Assembly (NCBI RefSeq): GCF_014648275.1
Contig: NZ_BMQU01000017.1
Location: 1-64,000, forward strand
Source: Pseudomonas laurentiana
GTDB lineage: Bacteria > Pseudomonadota > Gammaproteobacteria > Pseudomonadales > Pseudomonadaceae
Direction of reading: 5' to 3'
DNA: 64,000 bases
Part shown: piece after piece, positions 29,504-40,736 of the stretch
Position numbering within the stretch: the first letter of the stretch is position 1
Layout of the letters: every line of letters begins with the position of its first letter
The notes under the pieces: generated by a model
What the model was told of the DNA's origin: nothing
Database searches by the model: none
What the model saw: the letters and a program-made list of their open reading frames with translations, nothing else
Translations under genes and position numbers: made by a program

Positions 29504-32281
29504 ATGGCATTGAAATCCCCCGCGTTTCGTAAAAAATTCCCGTTGCTGGTTACCGGCGGCTTGCTGGCCATGCAACCTCTGGCGACGTCGTACGTGGTCG
29601 CTGCAGAACAGTTCGACTGTCAAGTGTCTGCTGCCGGTGGTTGGGACTGCAAGCCCAAGACCAATACTGCCAACTTGCCTCCTCGTCCAGTGCACCCAGG
29701 CGCTGCCGTCAGCTCGACCGACGAAACCTCGGCAGCCACTGCCGACGCATCCGAAGAGCCGGGCAAAGGCGCAACGCTCGTTACTGAAAGCAAAGGCCGT
29801 GTACTGAAATCGCGTAGCGCCGATTACAGCCATCTCGACTGGGTACCCCGCGACAAGCTGACCCCTGCACAGCTGGCCGAAACCGGCCCGTACTGCGGCG
29901 GCGCCTATGTCGAGCCGAAACGTCCCGGCATGAACGACAGCACCCCGAAAGACGAGGCGCCGACCTTCATCGGCGCCAAAGTATCGCGGTATGAGCAGGA
30001 GCAGCAGATCGCTCAGCTCGCAGGTGACGTGGTGATGCGCCAAGGCAGCATGCAGGTCGAGGCCGATGAAGCCAACCTGTACCAGGCTGAGAACCGTGGC
30101 GAGCTCAAAGGCAACGTGAAGATTCGCGACAACGGTTCGCTGGTCGTCGGCGATCACGCCGACATTCAGCTCGACACCGGCGAAGCCAAGGTCGACAACG
30201 CCGAATACGTCATGCACAAGTCGCACATCCGCGGCAACGCCCTCTATGCCAAGCGTGCTGAAAACGCCATCATTCGGCTGAAAGACGGTACGTACACGAC
30301 CTGTGAGCCGAACAGCAACGCCTGGCAGCTCAAGGGCAACAACATCACCCTGAACCCGGCCACCGGCTTCGGCACCGCGACCAACGTCACCCTGCGGGTC
30401 AAGGATTTCCCGGTGTTCTATACACCGTACATCTACTTCCCGATCGACGACCGTCGCCAGTCCGGCTTCCTGCCTCCGTCGTTCAGCACCAGCAGCAAAA
30501 CCGGTTTCGCGCTGGTCACCCCGTACTACTTCAACCTGGCGCCTAACTACGACGCCACGTTGTACCCACGCTACATGGCCAAGCGTGGCCTGTTGATGGA
30601 AGGCGAGTTCCGCTACCTGACCGAGTCCAGCGAAGGCCAGTTCGGCGGCGCCTGGCTGAACGACAAGGACGACGAACGCAAGCTGCAGTCCGACTACAAG
30701 GACCAGCGCTGGATGATCAACTGGCAGCACAAGGGCGGCCTTGACTCGCGCCTGATGACTGAAGTCGACTACACCGACATCAGCGACCCGTACTACTTCC
30801 AGGACCTGGAAACCGACCAGATCGGCGTTCAAAGTCGCGACTACGTCAACCAGCAGGGTGCGCTGACCTACCGGGCCGAGGACTATACGGCGCGATTGAA
30901 TGTGCAGGCATACGAGCTGGCGACAATTAGCCAGATCACGCCGTACGACCGGCTGCCGCAGATTACCTTCAACGGGAAGCTGCCGTACCACCCTAGCGGG
31001 CTGGACCTGTCCTACAAAACCGAATTTGCCCGCTTTGAGCGCGACCTGCGCACAGGCGACTTTGTCGATGAAAATGGAATAGCCAGCCCTTGGTATGACA
31101 CCAGAGTCGCCGGTTTGGCTCGTGCCAACGGCGACCGTATCAACCTTGCGCCGAGGATCAGCCTGCCACTGGAAACAGTTTATGGCTACCTGAAGCCATC
31201 GCTGACCTATGTGTACACGGACTACAGTCTTGACCTGGATCAGCAAGGGAAAAATACGCTGGCCGATGGAGAGACGTTCAAAAGCTCGCAAAATCGCGAC
31301 GTGCCGATCTTCAGTGTGGATAGCGGCCTGTTTTTCGACCGAAATACACAATGGTTCGGCAAGAACTACCGCCAGACCCTGGAACCGCGACTGTTCTACC
31401 TGTATGTCCCTTACAAAGACCAGACAGATATCCCGGTCTTTGACACCGGTGAAAGCACCTTCAACTACTCCTCACTCTTCCGTGAGAATCGCTTCAGTGG
31501 CTCTGACCGTATCGGCGACGAGAACAAGCTATCGCTTGGCGTGACAAACCGCTGGATCGAAGAGAACGGTTTCGAACGTCAACGCTTCAGCATTGGCCAG
31601 GCAGTGTACTTCAAGGACCGCAAAGTCCAACTGCCGCGTATTGACTGGCGTGATCGTGAAGATGCAAAGGCCAATGTGTCGCCTTATGCTCTGGAACACC
31701 AGTACCGGTTCAATCGCGACTGGCGCCTGACTTCCGACTTCAACTGGGACCCGGACAGCCGCAGCACCCGTTCGGGCAGCTCAATGTTCCACTACCAGCC
31801 TGAAGACGACGTGAACAAGGTCGTCAACCTGGGCTACCGCTACCGTAACGATGCCATCCGCTATGACCAGACCACTGGTAAATGGCAGGTGGGTGGAGGC
31901 GACTATGGCACACCTGGAACACCGGGTTACGTCAAGGACTACTACAAGATCCAGCAGCATGACTTCTCCGTCATCTGGCCGGTCGTTCCGCAGTGGAATG
32001 CCATTGCTCGCTGGCAGCACGACTACAACCGCAACCGTACCCTGGAAGCCTTCGGTGGTTTCGAGTACGACAACTGCTGCTGGAAACTGCGTCTGATCAA
32101 CCGTTACTGGGTCAACTATGACGAGTTCAGCCAGGACGCACCAAGCAACGAAAAAGGCGACCACGGCATCTTCCTGCAGATCGTACTCAAGGGTCTCGGT
32201 GGCGTAGTGGGCAACAAGGTCGAGACGTTCCTCGACGAAGGCATTCAAGGTTATCGTACACGTGAAGACCAAGCTTATTGA
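29504..32281 (+). CDS. lptD: LPS-assembly outer-membrane protein
   Basis: Beta-barrel that, with LptE, inserts lipopolysaccharide into the outer leaflet. The 925-residue precursor has a signal-like N-terminus, a Pseudomonas-type extra N-terminal region (about 25-145), an OstA_N periplasmic domain ([21 protein letters not shown]) and a long barrel ending in aromatic-rich strands. Cysteines for disulfides are seen near FDCQ, WDCK, YCGGAY, TTCEPN and DNCCWKL. ATG 29504 is the family start. It overlaps surA by 20 bases. The stretch from about 30880 to 31680 uses less GC-rich codons than its flanks. Confidence 0.95.
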   Translation: MALKSPAFRKKFPLLVTGGLLAMQPLATSYVVAAEQFDCQVSAAGGWDCKPKTNTANLPPRPVHPGAAVSSTDETSAATADASEEPGKGATLVTESKGRVLKSRSADYSHLDWVPRDKLTPAQLAETGPYCGGAYVEPKRPGMNDSTPKDEAPTFIGAKVSRYEQEQQIAQLAGDVVMRQGSMQVEADEANLYQAENRGELKGNVKIRDNGSLVVGDHADIQLDTGEAKVDNAEYVMHKSHIRGNALYAKRAENAIIRLKDGTYTTCEPNSNAWQLKGNNITLNPATGFGTATNVTLRVKDFPVFYTPYIYFPIDDRRQSGFLPPSFSTSSKTGFALVTPYYFNLAPNYDATLYPRYMAKRGLLMEGEFRYLTESSEGQFGGAWLNDKDDERKLQSDYKDQRWMINWQHKGGLDSRLMTEVDYTDISDPYYFQDLETDQIGVQSRDYVNQQGALTYRAEDYTARLNVQAYELATISQITPYDRLPQITFNGKLPYHPSGLDLSYKTEFARFERDLRTGDFVDENGIASPWYDTRVAGLARANGDRINLAPRISLPLETVYGYLKPSLTYVYTDYSLDLDQQGKNTLADGETFKSSQNRDVPIFSVDSGLFFDRNTQWFGKNYRQTLEPRLFYLYVPYKDQTDIPVFDTGESTFNYSSLFRENRFSGSDRIGDENKLSLGVTNRWIEENGFERQRFSIGQAVYFKDRKVQLPRIDWRDREDAKANVSPYALEHQYRFNRDWRLTSDFNWDPDSRSTRSGSSMFHYQPEDDVNKVVNLGYRYRNDAIRYDQTTGKWQVGGGDYGTPGTPGYVKDYYKIQQHDFSVIWPVVPQWNAIARWQHDYNRNRTLEAFGGFEYDNCCWKLRLINRYWVNYDEFSQDAPSNEKGDHGIFLQIVLKGLGGVVGNKVETFLDEGIQGYRTREDQAY

Positions 32282-33578
32282 TTGTCTGCGCCCGCTGATG
32301 CTGGGCGCTGTATTGCTGAGTTCCGCAGTGCATGCCGCGGTACAGGAACTGGACCGCGTGGTGGCCATCGTCGATAACGACGTGGTCATGCAAAGCCAGC
32401 TGGACCAACGTGTGCACGAGGTGCAGCAGACCATCGCCAAGCGCGGCTCCGGCGTTCCGCCTGCCAGCGCCTTGGAGCCGCAGGTACTGGAACGCCTGAT
32501 CGTCGAGAACCTGCAATTGCAGATCGGCGACCGATCCGGCATCCGCATCACCGATGAAGAACTGAACCAGGCCATTGGCACCATTGCCCAGCGCAATGGC
32601 ATGAGCATCGATCAATTCCGCGCAGCCCTGGCGCGCGACGGCCTCTCCTATGAGGACGCCCGCGAGCAGGTTCGCCGCGAGATGATCATCAGCCGCGTGC
32701 GTCAACGCCGTGTAGCCGAGCGCATTCAGGTGACGGAGCAGGAAGTGAAGAACTTCCTTGCCTCGGACCTGGGCAAGATGCAGCTCTCTGAAGAGTTCCG
32801 CCTGGCCAACATCCTGATCCCAACCCCGGAAAGCGCGAACTCGGCCACCATCCAGGCTGCAGCCAAGCAAGCCGGCGAGGTGTACCAGCAACTCAAGCAG
32901 GGCGCCGACTTCGGCCAACTGGCTATCGCCCGCTCGGCCAGCGAAACGGCTCTGGAAGGCGGCGAGATGGGCTGGCGTAAAGCCGCTCAACTGCCGCCAC
33001 CGTTCGACCGCCTGCTGAGCTCGTTGTCGGTCGGTGAGGTTACCGAGCCGGTACGTACGCCGGGTGGTTTCATCATTCTCAAGCTGCTGGACAAGCGTGG
33101 TGGCCAGTCTCAGGTACGTGACGAAGTGCATGTTCGCCACATCCTGATCAAACCAAGCGAAATTCGCAGCGAAGCAGCAACCAAGCAGTTGGCGGAGAAA
33201 CTCTACGACCGGATCAAGGCCGGGGAAGACTTCGCTGATCTGGCAAAAAGCTTCTCGGAAGACCCGGGCTCGGCGCTCAATGGCGGCGACCTGAACTGGA
33301 TCGACCCGAATGCACTGGTTCCAGAGTTCCGCGAAGTCATGGCGCGCAGCCCGCAAGGTGAAGTGTCCAAGCCGTTCAAGACCCAATACGGCTGGCACGT
33401 ACTGGAAGTGCTGGGGCGCCGCGCCACTGACAGCACGGCTCAGGCCCGCGAACAGCAGGCGATGACCGTACTGCGTAACCGCAAGTACGACGAGGAGCTG
33501 CAGACTTGGCTGCGTCAGATCCGTGACGAAGCCTACGTTGAAATCAAGCTCCCCGGCGCGGCCCAGGCCGCCCAGTGA
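32262..33578 (+). CDS. surA: Periplasmic chaperone and peptidyl-prolyl isomerase
   Basis: Escorts outer-membrane proteins, including LptD, through the periplasm. The 438-residue precursor has a signal peptide ([16 protein letters not shown]), an N-terminal chaperone domain ([20 protein letters not shown]) and two parvulin domains (about 180-275 and 290-390: [26 protein letters not shown]). GTG 32262 lies inside the end of lptD, 20 bases before its stop; this implies translational coupling. Confidence 0.95.
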   Translation: MKTKLIDCLRPLMLGAVLLSSAVHAAVQELDRVVAIVDNDVVMQSQLDQRVHEVQQTIAKRGSGVPPASALEPQVLERLIVENLQLQIGDRSGIRITDEELNQAIGTIAQRNGMSIDQFRAALARDGLSYEDAREQVRREMIISRVRQRRVAERIQVTEQEVKNFLASDLGKMQLSEEFRLANILIPTPESANSATIQAAAKQAGEVYQQLKQGADFGQLAIARSASETALEGGEMGWRKAAQLPPPFDRLLSSLSVGEVTEPVRTPGGFIILKLLDKRGGQSQVRDEVHVRHILIKPSEIRSEAATKQLAEKLYDRIKAGEDFADLAKSFSEDPGSALNGGDLNWIDPNALVPEFREVMARSPQGEVSKPFKTQYGWHVLEVLGRRATDSTAQAREQQAMTVLRNRKYDEELQTWLRQIRDEAYVEIKLPGAAQAAQ

Positions 33579-34564
33579 AGCGCCAACGTTTCGCCCTGAC
33601 GCCCGGCGAGCCGGCCGGCATAGGTCCAGACCTGTGCCTGCTGCTCGCCGCACACGCCCAGCCTTACCCCCTGATCGCCATCACCAACCGTGACCTGCTC
33701 GCCGAGCGGGCCGCGCAGTTGGGTGTGGCGGTCACACTGCTGCCAGTGTCTGCCGAGGCATTCCCGGATGTTCCGGCCGACGCCGGTAGCCTGTATGTGT
33801 GGGATACCCCTCTGCAAGCCACGGTGGTGCCCGGGCAACTGGACAAGGCCAATGCGGCCTTTGTTCTGGACACCCTCACCCGCGCGGGCCAAGGCTGCCT
33901 GGACGGTCATTTCGCCGGCATGATCACCGCGCCAGTGCACAAAGGCGTGATCAACGAGAGCGGTATCGCCTTCTCCGGCCACACCGAATTTCTTGCTGAC
34001 CTCACCCACACCGAGCAGGTGGTGATGATGCTCGCGACACGCGGCTTGCGTGTTGCCTTGGTGACCACTCACCTGCCCTTGCGCGATGTAGCCGATGCCA
34101 TTACTGAAGAACGCCTGGAGCGCGTCACGCGCATCCTGCACGCCGATCTGGTGAGCAAATTTGGCATCGCCAACCCGCGCATCCTGGTTTGCGGCTTGAA
34201 CCCGCATGCGGGCGAAGGCGGCCATCTTGGCCGCGAAGAAATCGACATTATCGAACCGACATTGGCGCGCCTGCGCAGCGAAGGCATGGACCTGCGCGGC
34301 CCATTGCCCGCCGATACCCTGTTTACCCCCAAATATCTGGAGCACTGCGACGCAGTGCTGGCGATGTACCACGACCAAGGCCTGCCCGTACTCAAGTACA
34401 AAGGGTTTGGCGCTGCAGTGAACGTGACCCTGGGCCTGCCGATCATCCGAACCTCGGTCGATCATGGCACCGCCCTGGACCTTGCCGGAACGGGCAAGAT
34501 CGACACCGGGAGCCTGCAGGTCGCCTTGGAAACCGCCTACCAGATGGCCGAGACCCGTTTATGA
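33575..34564 (+). CDS. pdxA: 4-hydroxythreonine-4-phosphate dehydrogenase
   Basis: Oxidises 4-phosphohydroxy-threonine in pyridoxal phosphate synthesis. The 329-residue protein has [68 protein letters not shown] and [15 protein letters not shown], covering the metal-binding His residues. A GTG start overlaps the surA stop and its own stop overlaps rsmA, so expression is tightly coupled. Confidence 0.96.
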   Translation: MKRQRFALTPGEPAGIGPDLCLLLAAHAQPYPLIAITNRDLLAERAAQLGVAVTLLPVSAEAFPDVPADAGSLYVWDTPLQATVVPGQLDKANAAFVLDTLTRAGQGCLDGHFAGMITAPVHKGVINESGIAFSGHTEFLADLTHTEQVVMMLATRGLRVALVTTHLPLRDVADAITEERLERVTRILHADLVSKFGIANPRILVCGLNPHAGEGGHLGREEIDIIEPTLARLRSEGMDLRGPLPADTLFTPKYLEHCDAVLAMYHDQGLPVLKYKGFGAAVNVTLGLPIIRTSVDHGTALDLAGTGKIDTGSLQVALETAYQMAETRL

Positions 34565-35367
34565 GCGAGCAATACCAACACCGGGCGCGCAAGCGCTTCG
34601 GCCAGAACTTCCTGCATGATGCAGGCGTGATCGACCGTATCCTGCGTGCCATTCACGCCCGTCCGGGCGAGCGCATGCTGGAAATCGGCCCAGGCCAGGG
34701 TGCACTGACCGCTGGCCTGCTGGGCAGTGGCGCAGAACTGGACGTGGTGGAGCTGGACAAGGACCTGATCCCGATCCTCAACCATCAGTTCGCCGGCCGA
34801 GACAATTTCCGCCTGCACCAGGGCGACGCCCTGAAGTTCGACTTCACCAGCCTGGGTGCCTCCCCACACAGCCTGCGCGTGGTCGGCAACCTGCCGTACA
34901 ACATTTCCACCCCGCTGATTTTCCACCTGCTGGATAACGCCGGGCTGATCCGCGACATGCACTTCATGCTGCAGAAAGAAGTGGTCGAACGCCTGGCCGC
35001 AGGGCCTGGTGGCGGTGACTGGGGGCGTCTGTCGATCATGGTCCAGTACCATTGCAAGGTCGAGCACCTGTTCAACGTCGGGCCTGGCGCCTTCAACCCG
35101 CCGCCCAAGGTTGATTCAGCCATTGTCCGCCTGGTGCCTCACGAAACCCTGCCGCACCCGGCCAAAGACCACCGGCTGCTTGAACGCATTGTTCGTGAAG
35201 CCTTCAACCAGCGCCGCAAGACCTTGCGCAACACCCTCAAGGCACTGCTCAGCAGCGAGGCCATCGAGGCTGCCAATGTCGATGGCAGCCTGCGCCCTGA
35301 GCAACTCGACCTCGCCGCCTTCGTCCGCCTGGCCGACAAACTGGCCGAGCAGAACGGCGCCGAATAA
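34561..35367 (+). CDS. rsmA: 16S rRNA dimethyladenosine transferase
   Basis: Dimethylates two adjacent adenines near the 3' end of 16S rRNA (KsgA). The 268-residue protein has the SAM motif [14 protein letters not shown] (near 43), the catalytic NLPYNIST and [11 protein letters not shown] 34561 overlaps the pdxA stop by four bases (ATGA). A longer open frame upstream is only read-through of pdxA. A nested palindrome follows before apaG. Confidence 0.97.
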   Translation: MSEQYQHRARKRFGQNFLHDAGVIDRILRAIHARPGERMLEIGPGQGALTAGLLGSGAELDVVELDKDLIPILNHQFAGRDNFRLHQGDALKFDFTSLGASPHSLRVVGNLPYNISTPLIFHLLDNAGLIRDMHFMLQKEVVERLAAGPGGGDWGRLSIMVQYHCKVEHLFNVGPGAFNPPPKVDSAIVRLVPHETLPHPAKDHRLLERIVREAFNQRRKTLRNTLKALLSSEAIEAANVDGSLRPEQLDLAAFVRLADKLAEQNGAE

Positions 35368-35372
35368 GCCTA

Positions 35373-35407
35373 CCGCCGGTCAACCGTGAATTCACGGCTG
35401 GCCGGCC
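35373..35407. repeat. Nested palindrome between rsmA and apaG
   Basis: Core CCGTGAATTCACGG (35384-35397) is a perfect 14-bp palindrome; outer GCCGG and CCGGC arms can extend the stem. It lies in the 101-bp gap, with no T-run after it. Confidence 0.6.
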
Positions 35408-35468
35408 GCCCCGCCTATGGCCTAGACTGACGCAATTGCAGCATTCGCGTTTGCTTAAGGCCCTTTGC

Positions 35469-35849
35469 ATGTCTGATCCTCGCTACCAGATCGACGTCAG
35501 CGTCGTCACCCGATTCCTTCCCGAGCAGTCCCAACCCGACAACGACCGTTATGCCTTTGCCTACACCATCACGGTGCAGAACAATGGCCAACTGCCAGCC
35601 AAGTTGATGTCCCGGCATTGGCTGATCACCAACGGTGATGGCGAGGTCGAAGAAGTGCGTGGGGCCGGCGTGGTTGGCCAGCAACCGCTGATCGAACCCG
35701 GTGCCAGTCATACCTACAGCAGCGGCGCAGTCATCAGCACGCGTGTCGGGACCATGCAGGGCACCTATCAGATGTTTGCCGAAGACGGCAAACGCTTCGA
35801 TGCGATCATCGCTCCGTTCAGGCTTGCAGTGCCTGGGGCCCTGCACTGA
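35469..35849 (+). CDS. apaG: ApaG domain protein
   Basis: Fibronectin-III-like protein linked to Co/Mg homeostasis and Ap4A metabolism; biochemical role uncertain. The 126-residue protein shows the family pattern [43 protein letters not shown] and [25 protein letters not shown] 35469 is preferred to the longer frame from 35436, which would add 11 residues absent from the family. Its stop overlaps the apaH start by one base. Confidence 0.95.
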   Translation: MSDPRYQIDVSVVTRFLPEQSQPDNDRYAFAYTITVQNNGQLPAKLMSRHWLITNGDGEVEEVRGAGVVGQQPLIEPGASHTYSSGAVISTRVGTMQGTYQMFAEDGKRFDAIIAPFRLAVPGALH

Positions 35850-36724
35850 TGGCGGTTTATGCCGTCGGCGACCTGCAAGGCTGCCTGCAACCACTCAAAT
35901 GCCTGCTGGAACGCGTACGGTTCAATCCTGCAGTGGATACGCTGTGGCTGGTCGGAGACCTGGTCAACCGCGGCCCGGAGTCACTGGAAACCCTGCGCTT
36001 CCTCTATGGCATGCGTGACTCACTGGTGTGTGTGCTGGGCAACCATGACCTGCACCTTCTGGCGGCCGGGCATAATATCGAGCGGTTGAAGAAGAGCGAC
36101 ACCCTACGCGAAATCATCGAAGCCCCTGATGCCAGCGATCTGCTCGACTGGCTACGCCAGCAAAAGCTTCTGCACTACGACGAACAACGTAAAACCGTTC
36201 TGGTGCATGCCGGCATCCCGCCACAGTGGAGCCTGAACAAGGCTCGGCGCCTGGCTGCCGAAGTCGAGGAAGTGCTGCGCGATGACACCCGCCTGAAACC
36301 CTACCTGGACGGCATGTACGGCAATGAACCGAACAAGTGGGACAAGGGCCTCCAAGGGGTGACACGCTTGCGGGTCATCACCAACTACTTTACCCGCATG
36401 CGCTTCTGCACCAGTGACGGCAAGCTCGATCTCAAAGGCAAGGAAGGGGTCGATACAGCGCTCCCTGGCTACGCCCCCTGGTTCAGTCACAAGGAACGGC
36501 GCACGCACGGCCTGAAGATCATCTTCGGCCATTGGGCTGCGCTAGAAGGCCGTTGTGACGTACCCGGCCTTTACGCACTGGACACCGGCTGTGTCTGGGG
36601 CGGTTCAATGACCCTGATGAACGTCGACACAGGTGAGCGCTTCGAGTGCGAATGCAGCAACGAAGGCAGCCTGCGCCCACAACCGACCATGCCTGCGGCA
36701 TCCCGCATGGCCGATCACTCCTGA
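35849..36724 (+). CDS. apaH: Symmetrical bis(5'-nucleosyl)-tetraphosphatase
   Basis: Cuts Ap4A to two ADP and so limits alarmone-like dinucleotides and NpnN RNA caps. The 291-residue metallophosphatase has [32 protein letters not shown] and [10 protein letters not shown], then [21 protein letters not shown]. The C-terminal tail of about 20 residues ([18 protein letters not shown]) looks disordered. It starts within the apaG stop and precedes glpE by 10 bases. Confidence 0.96.
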   Translation: MAVYAVGDLQGCLQPLKCLLERVRFNPAVDTLWLVGDLVNRGPESLETLRFLYGMRDSLVCVLGNHDLHLLAAGHNIERLKKSDTLREIIEAPDASDLLDWLRQQKLLHYDEQRKTVLVHAGIPPQWSLNKARRLAAEVEEVLRDDTRLKPYLDGMYGNEPNKWDKGLQGVTRLRVITNYFTRMRFCTSDGKLDLKGKEGVDTALPGYAPWFSHKERRTHGLKIIFGHWAALEGRCDVPGLYALDTGCVWGGSMTLMNVDTGERFECECSNEGSLRPQPTMPAASRMADHS

Positions 36725-36734
36725 AGGAACCCCC

Positions 36735-37064
36735 ATGAGCGAATTCAAACGCATCCCTCCCGAGCAAGCCCAAGCGCTGCGTGAGCAAGGTGCGGTCGTG
36801 GTCGACATTCGCGACCCACAGACCTACGCCGCCAGCCACATCACCGGTGCCCAGCACCTGGACAACCAGTCGGTTGCCGACTTCATCCGCAACGCCGACC
36901 TTGATGCGCCGCTGGTGGTGGTCTGCTACCACGGCAACTCCAGCCAGAGCGCCGCTGCCTATCTGGCCAGCCAGGGCTTTTCCGACGTCTACAGCCTTGA
37001 TGGTGGGTTCGAATTGTGGCGCAGCCTCTACCCCGAGCAAACCGCTCAAGGCGACGTCGAATAA
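36735..37064 (+). CDS. glpE: Thiosulfate sulfurtransferase GlpE
   Basis: Single-domain rhodanese moving sulfane sulfur from thiosulfate to an acceptor. The 109-residue protein has the active-site loop [16 protein letters not shown] with the catalytic Cys near 65. ATG 36735 has a good RBS (GAAGGAA). It closes the lptD-glpE run of overlapping genes; after it a hairpin AGCCCAC/GTGGGCT (37082-37102) is a possible terminator without a T-tail. Confidence 0.94.
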   Translation: MSEFKRIPPEQAQALREQGAVVVDIRDPQTYAASHITGAQHLDNQSVADFIRNADLDAPLVVVCYHGNSSQSAAAYLASQGFSDVYSLDGGFELWRSLYPEQTAQGDVE

Positions 37065-37151
37065 TTTTTTTATGGTCCTGCAGCCCACGTCCCCTGTGGG
37101 CTGGCGCCAGATCTGACGAACGGTCGTGACGAACTTATCGCTCAACCGACC

Positions 37152-37180
37152 TTGACCTCCCCGATTCCGAACTATTCTTA
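37152..37180 (+). promoter_or_regulatory. Candidate RpoS-type promoter for prkA
   Basis: TTGACC (37152-37157) stands upstream of CTATTCTTA (37172-37180), which resembles the RpoS -10 element CTATACTTA. The prkA start is 165 bases further. E. coli yeaGH is a stress/starvation operon, so a stationary-phase promoter is plausible; this is inference. Confidence 0.45.
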
Positions 37181-37345
37181 GGCTCAGGCCATCCAAAAAG
37201 GGGAGAGCCGGTACACCGGCGTGCGGGTCATCGGTAGCGATTTCACAGGTGTTCTGGGGGGTATGAAGCAATCGGGCATCCGGTTGTTTGCCAGCATCAG
37301 CTGACTGATCCGGCGTCGGCTCCACGTATCGAGCGAGGTGACGTC

Positions 37346-39268
37346 ATGAGTATTTTTAGCCACTTCCAACAACGTTTCGAGTCCACCCGTCAGGAAGAGC
37401 TTTCGCTGCAAGAGTATCTGGAACTCTGCAAGAAAGATCGCAGTGCCTATGCTTCGGCGGCCGAACGCCTGCTGATGGCTATTGGCGAACCCGAGCTGAT
37501 CGACACTTCGCACAACTCGAGGTTGTCGCGGATCTTTTCCAATAAGGTCATACGGCGCTACCCGGCCTTTGAAGACTTCCATGGCATGGAAGAATGCATC
37601 GACCAGATCGTTTCCTATTTCCGTCATGCCGCACAGGGCCTGGAGGAGAAGAAACAGATTCTCTACCTGCTCGGCCCGGTCGGGGGTGGCAAGTCGTCGC
37701 TGGCTGAAAAGCTGAAACAGTTGATGGAGAAAGTGCCCTTCTACGCAATCAAGGGCTCGCCCGTTTTCGAGTCACCTCTGGGGCTGTTCAATGCCGCAGA
37801 AGACGGCAATATCCTTGAAGAAGAGTACGGTATTCCACGGCGCTACCTGAACACCATCATGTCGCCTTGGGCTACCAAGCGCCTGTCGGAATTCGGCGGC
37901 GACATCAGCAAGTTCAAGGTGGTCAAGCTCTACCCCTCGATCCTCAACCAGATCGCGATCGCCAAGACCGAACCCGGCGATGAGAACAACCAGGACATCT
38001 CTGCACTGGTCGGCAAGGTCGACATTCGCAAGCTGGAAGAGTACCCACAGAACGACGCCGATGCCTACAGCTACTCGGGTGCCTTGTGCCGGGCCAACCA
38101 GGGCCTGATGGAATTCGTCGAGATGTTCAAGGCGCCAATCAAGGTCCTGCACCCTCTGCTGACTGCAACCCAGGAAGGCAACTACAACAGTACCGAAGGG
38201 TTGGGCGCGATCCCCTACTCCGGGATCCTGTTGGCCCACTCCAACGAGTCGGAATGGCACAGCTTCCGCAACAACAAGAACAATGAGGCGTTCATCGACC
38301 GGATCTACATCGTCAAGGTACCGTACTGCCTGCGCGTCAGTGATGAGATCAAGATCTACGACAAACTCCTGTTCAACAGCTCTCTGGCCAAGGCCCATTG
38401 CGCGCCCGACACCCTGAAGATGCTCGCCCAGTTCACCGTGCTGTCGCGTCTCAAGGAGCCTGAAAACTCCAACATCTACTCGAAGATGCGCGTGTATGAC
38501 GGCGAAAACCTCAAGGACACCGATCCAAAGGCCAAGTCGATCCAGGAATACCGCGATGCAGCCGGGGTCGATGAGGGCATGAACGGTCTTTCGACTCGCT
38601 TTGCCTTCAAGATCCTGTCCAAGGTCTTCAACTTCGATCCACACGAAATCGCCGCCAACCCGGTGCACCTGTTGTATGTACTGGAGCAGCAAATCGAACA
38701 GGAACAGTTCCCCGCAGAAGTGCGCGAACGCTACCTGCGCTACCTGAAAGAATACCTGGCCCCCCGTTACATCGAGTTCATCGGCAAGGAAATCCAGACC
38801 GCCTACCTGGAGTCCTACAGCGAGTACGGTCAGAACATCTTCGACCGCTACGTGCTCTACGCCGACTTCTGGATTCAGGATCAGGAGTACCGCGACCCGG
38901 AAACCGGAGAAATCCTCAACCGTATCGCCCTCAACGAAGAGCTGGAAAAGATCGAGAAACCGGCCGGCATCAGCAATCCGAAGGATTTCCGCAACGAGAT
39001 CGTCAACTTCGTGTTGCGCGCCCGCGCCAACAACAATGGCAAGAACCCGACCTGGCTCAGCTACGAGAAGCTGCGCGTGGTTATCGAGAAGAAAATGTTC
39101 TCCAACACCGAGGACCTGCTGCCTGTCATCAGCTTCAACGCCAAAGCCAGCAAAGAGGACCAACAAAAGCACAACGACTTCGTCACACGGATGGTGGAAC
39201 GCGGTTATACCGACAAGCAAGTCCGGCTGCTCTCCGAGTGGTACCTGCGGGTCAGAAAGTCACAATAA
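37346..39268 (+). CDS. prkA: PrkA-type serine protein kinase / AAA protein
   Basis: Orthologue of E. coli YeaG, involved in starvation and stress responses. The 640-residue protein has an N-terminal AAA-like domain with Walker A GPVGGGKS (near 109-116) and a PrkA kinase-like C-terminal half. Whether it is mainly kinase or ATPase is unsettled. RBS GAGG precedes ATG 37346. It heads a three-gene group with a YeaH-type and a SpoVR gene, an association seen across many bacteria. Confidence 0.93.
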   Translation: MSIFSHFQQRFESTRQEELSLQEYLELCKKDRSAYASAAERLLMAIGEPELIDTSHNSRLSRIFSNKVIRRYPAFEDFHGMEECIDQIVSYFRHAAQGLEEKKQILYLLGPVGGGKSSLAEKLKQLMEKVPFYAIKGSPVFESPLGLFNAAEDGNILEEEYGIPRRYLNTIMSPWATKRLSEFGGDISKFKVVKLYPSILNQIAIAKTEPGDENNQDISALVGKVDIRKLEEYPQNDADAYSYSGALCRANQGLMEFVEMFKAPIKVLHPLLTATQEGNYNSTEGLGAIPYSGILLAHSNESEWHSFRNNKNNEAFIDRIYIVKVPYCLRVSDEIKIYDKLLFNSSLAKAHCAPDTLKMLAQFTVLSRLKEPENSNIYSKMRVYDGENLKDTDPKAKSIQEYRDAAGVDEGMNGLSTRFAFKILSKVFNFDPHEIAANPVHLLYVLEQQIEQEQFPAEVRERYLRYLKEYLAPRYIEFIGKEIQTAYLESYSEYGQNIFDRYVLYADFWIQDQEYRDPETGEILNRIALNEELEKIEKPAGISNPKDFRNEIVNFVLRARANNNGKNPTWLSYEKLRVVIEKKMFSNTEDLLPVISFNAKASKEDQQKHNDFVTRMVERGYTDKQVRLLSEWYLRVRKSQ

Positions 39269-39272
39269 CCCG

Positions 39273-39290
39273 CAACCGGAGCACCGGTTG
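39273..39290 (+). terminator. Short perfect hairpin right after prkA
   Basis: CAACCGG/CCGGTTG with an AGCA loop, 4 bases beyond the prkA stop, in the 196-bp gap before the YeaH gene. No T-run follows; it may be a processing or attenuation element setting different levels of the two proteins. Confidence 0.45.
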
Positions 39291-39464
39291 TCGTTAGCCC
39301 AGAGCCTGTGTCAGCAATATCTGCTACACAGGCTTGAGGGAAGTTGTCGGAAAGCTGGCGGCGTGGTTCAGTCACACTCAGTGCGCACCCGAACAGTCCG
39401 ATTCGGATGTTCTGGCCGATTGACCCGCCTACGGTTTTCCAAGACGGCTTCATAAGGAGCAGTC

Positions 39465-40736
39465 ATGAGCTATGTGATCGACCGACGTCTGAACGGCAAG
39501 AACAAGAGCACGGTTAACCGCCAGCGCTTCCTGCGGCGCTACCGCGACCATATCAAGAAAGCCGTCGAGGAGGCCGTAAGCCGCCGCTCCATTACCGACA
39601 TGGAGCACGGCGAGCAGATCAGTATTCCCGGGCGGGATATAGACGAGCCGGTGCTGCACCATGGGCGCGGCGGCAAGCAGACCGTCGTCCACCCCGGCAA
39701 TAAGGAGTTTACCGCCGGTGAACATATCGCCCGCCCTCAAGGCGGCGGTGGCGGCGGAGGACGCGGCAAGGCCGGCAACTCTGGCGAAGGCATGGACGAG
39801 TTCGTCTTCCAGATCACCCAGGAAGAGTTTCTCGAATTCATGTTCGAGGACCTTGAACTGCCCAACCTAGTCAAGCGTCACCTGGCCGGTACCGACACGT
39901 TCAAAACCGTACGCGCCGGTATCAGTAACGAAGGCAACCCGTCGCGCATCAACATCATTCGCACACTGCGTTCCGCTCACGCACGGCGCATTGCCCTGTC
40001 TGGCAGCAGCCGCGCCAAACTGCGCGAGGCCCAGGAAGAACTGGCCCGCCTGAAGCAGGATGAACCGGACAACTTCGGCGATATTCAAGCAATCGAAGCG
40101 GAAATAGAGCGGTTAAGTGCACGTATTCATCGCGTGCCTTTCCTGGACACCTTCGACCTCAAGTACAACCTGCTGGTCAAGCAGCCCAACCCAAGCTCGA
40201 AAGCCGTGATGTTCTGCCTGATGGACGTTTCCGGGTCGATGACCCAGGCGACCAAGGACATCGCCAAACGCTTTTTCATTCTCCTGTACCTGTTCCTCAA
40301 GCGTAACTACGACAAAATCGAAGTCGTGTTCATTCGCCACCACACCAGTGCCCGTGAAGTAGACGAAGAAGAGTTTTTCTATTCCCGGGAGACAGGCGGC
40401 ACCATCGTCTCCAGCGCCCTGAAAATGATGCAGGAGATCATGGCCGAACGTTACCCGGCCAACGAGTGGAACATCTATGCCGCCCAGGCCTCCGATGGCG
40501 ACAACTGGAACGATGACTCGCCGGTCTGCCGGGAGATCCTCAGCAAGCAGATCATGCCATTCGTGCAGTACTACACTTACGTTGAGATTACCCCACGCGA
40601 ACATCAGGCCCTGTGGTTCGAGTACGAACGCATCGGCGAGTCCTTCCCCGACACATTCGCCCAGCAGCAGCTGGTATCGGCCGGCGATATCTATCCGGTC
40701 TTCCGTGAACTCTTCCAGCGCAGGTTAGTGACATGA
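39465..40736 (+). CDS. YeaH/YhbH family protein (DUF444)
   Basis: Partner of PrkA in stress response; molecular role unknown. The 423-residue protein has a basic N-terminus, a Gly-rich linker ([15 protein letters not shown]), and a von Willebrand A-like core with a MIDAS-type motif DVSGSMTQ (near 254). RBS AAGGAG precedes ATG 39465. It overlaps the SpoVR gene by four bases. The metal-ion-site motif suggests a protein-binding role. Confidence 0.9.
   Translation: MSYVIDRRLNGKNKSTVNRQRFLRRYRDHIKKAVEEAVSRRSITDMEHGEQISIPGRDIDEPVLHHGRGGKQTVVHPGNKEFTAGEHIARPQGGGGGGGRGKAGNSGEGMDEFVFQITQEEFLEFMFEDLELPNLVKRHLAGTDTFKTVRAGISNEGNPSRINIIRTLRSAHARRIALSGSSRAKLREAQEELARLKQDEPDNFGDIQAIEAEIERLSARIHRVPFLDTFDLKYNLLVKQPNPSSKAVMFCLMDVSGSMTQATKDIAKRFFILLYLFLKRNYDKIEVVFIRHHTSAREVDEEEFFYSRETGGTIVSSALKMMQEIMAERYPANEWNIYAAQASDGDNWNDDSPVCREILSKQIMPFVQYYTYVEITPREHQALWFEYERIGESFPDTFAQQQLVSAGDIYPVFRELFQRRLVT

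Noticed and set aside
29420-31351. Minus-strand frame of 643 codons over lptD
   Set aside because: Antisense to lptD; the peptide is a hydrophobic, Val-rich shadow without an RBS or motif.
34189-34560. N-terminal extension of rsmA by 124 codons
   Set aside because: It is pdxA read in another frame; RsmA begins at the ATG that overlaps the pdxA stop, giving the family length.
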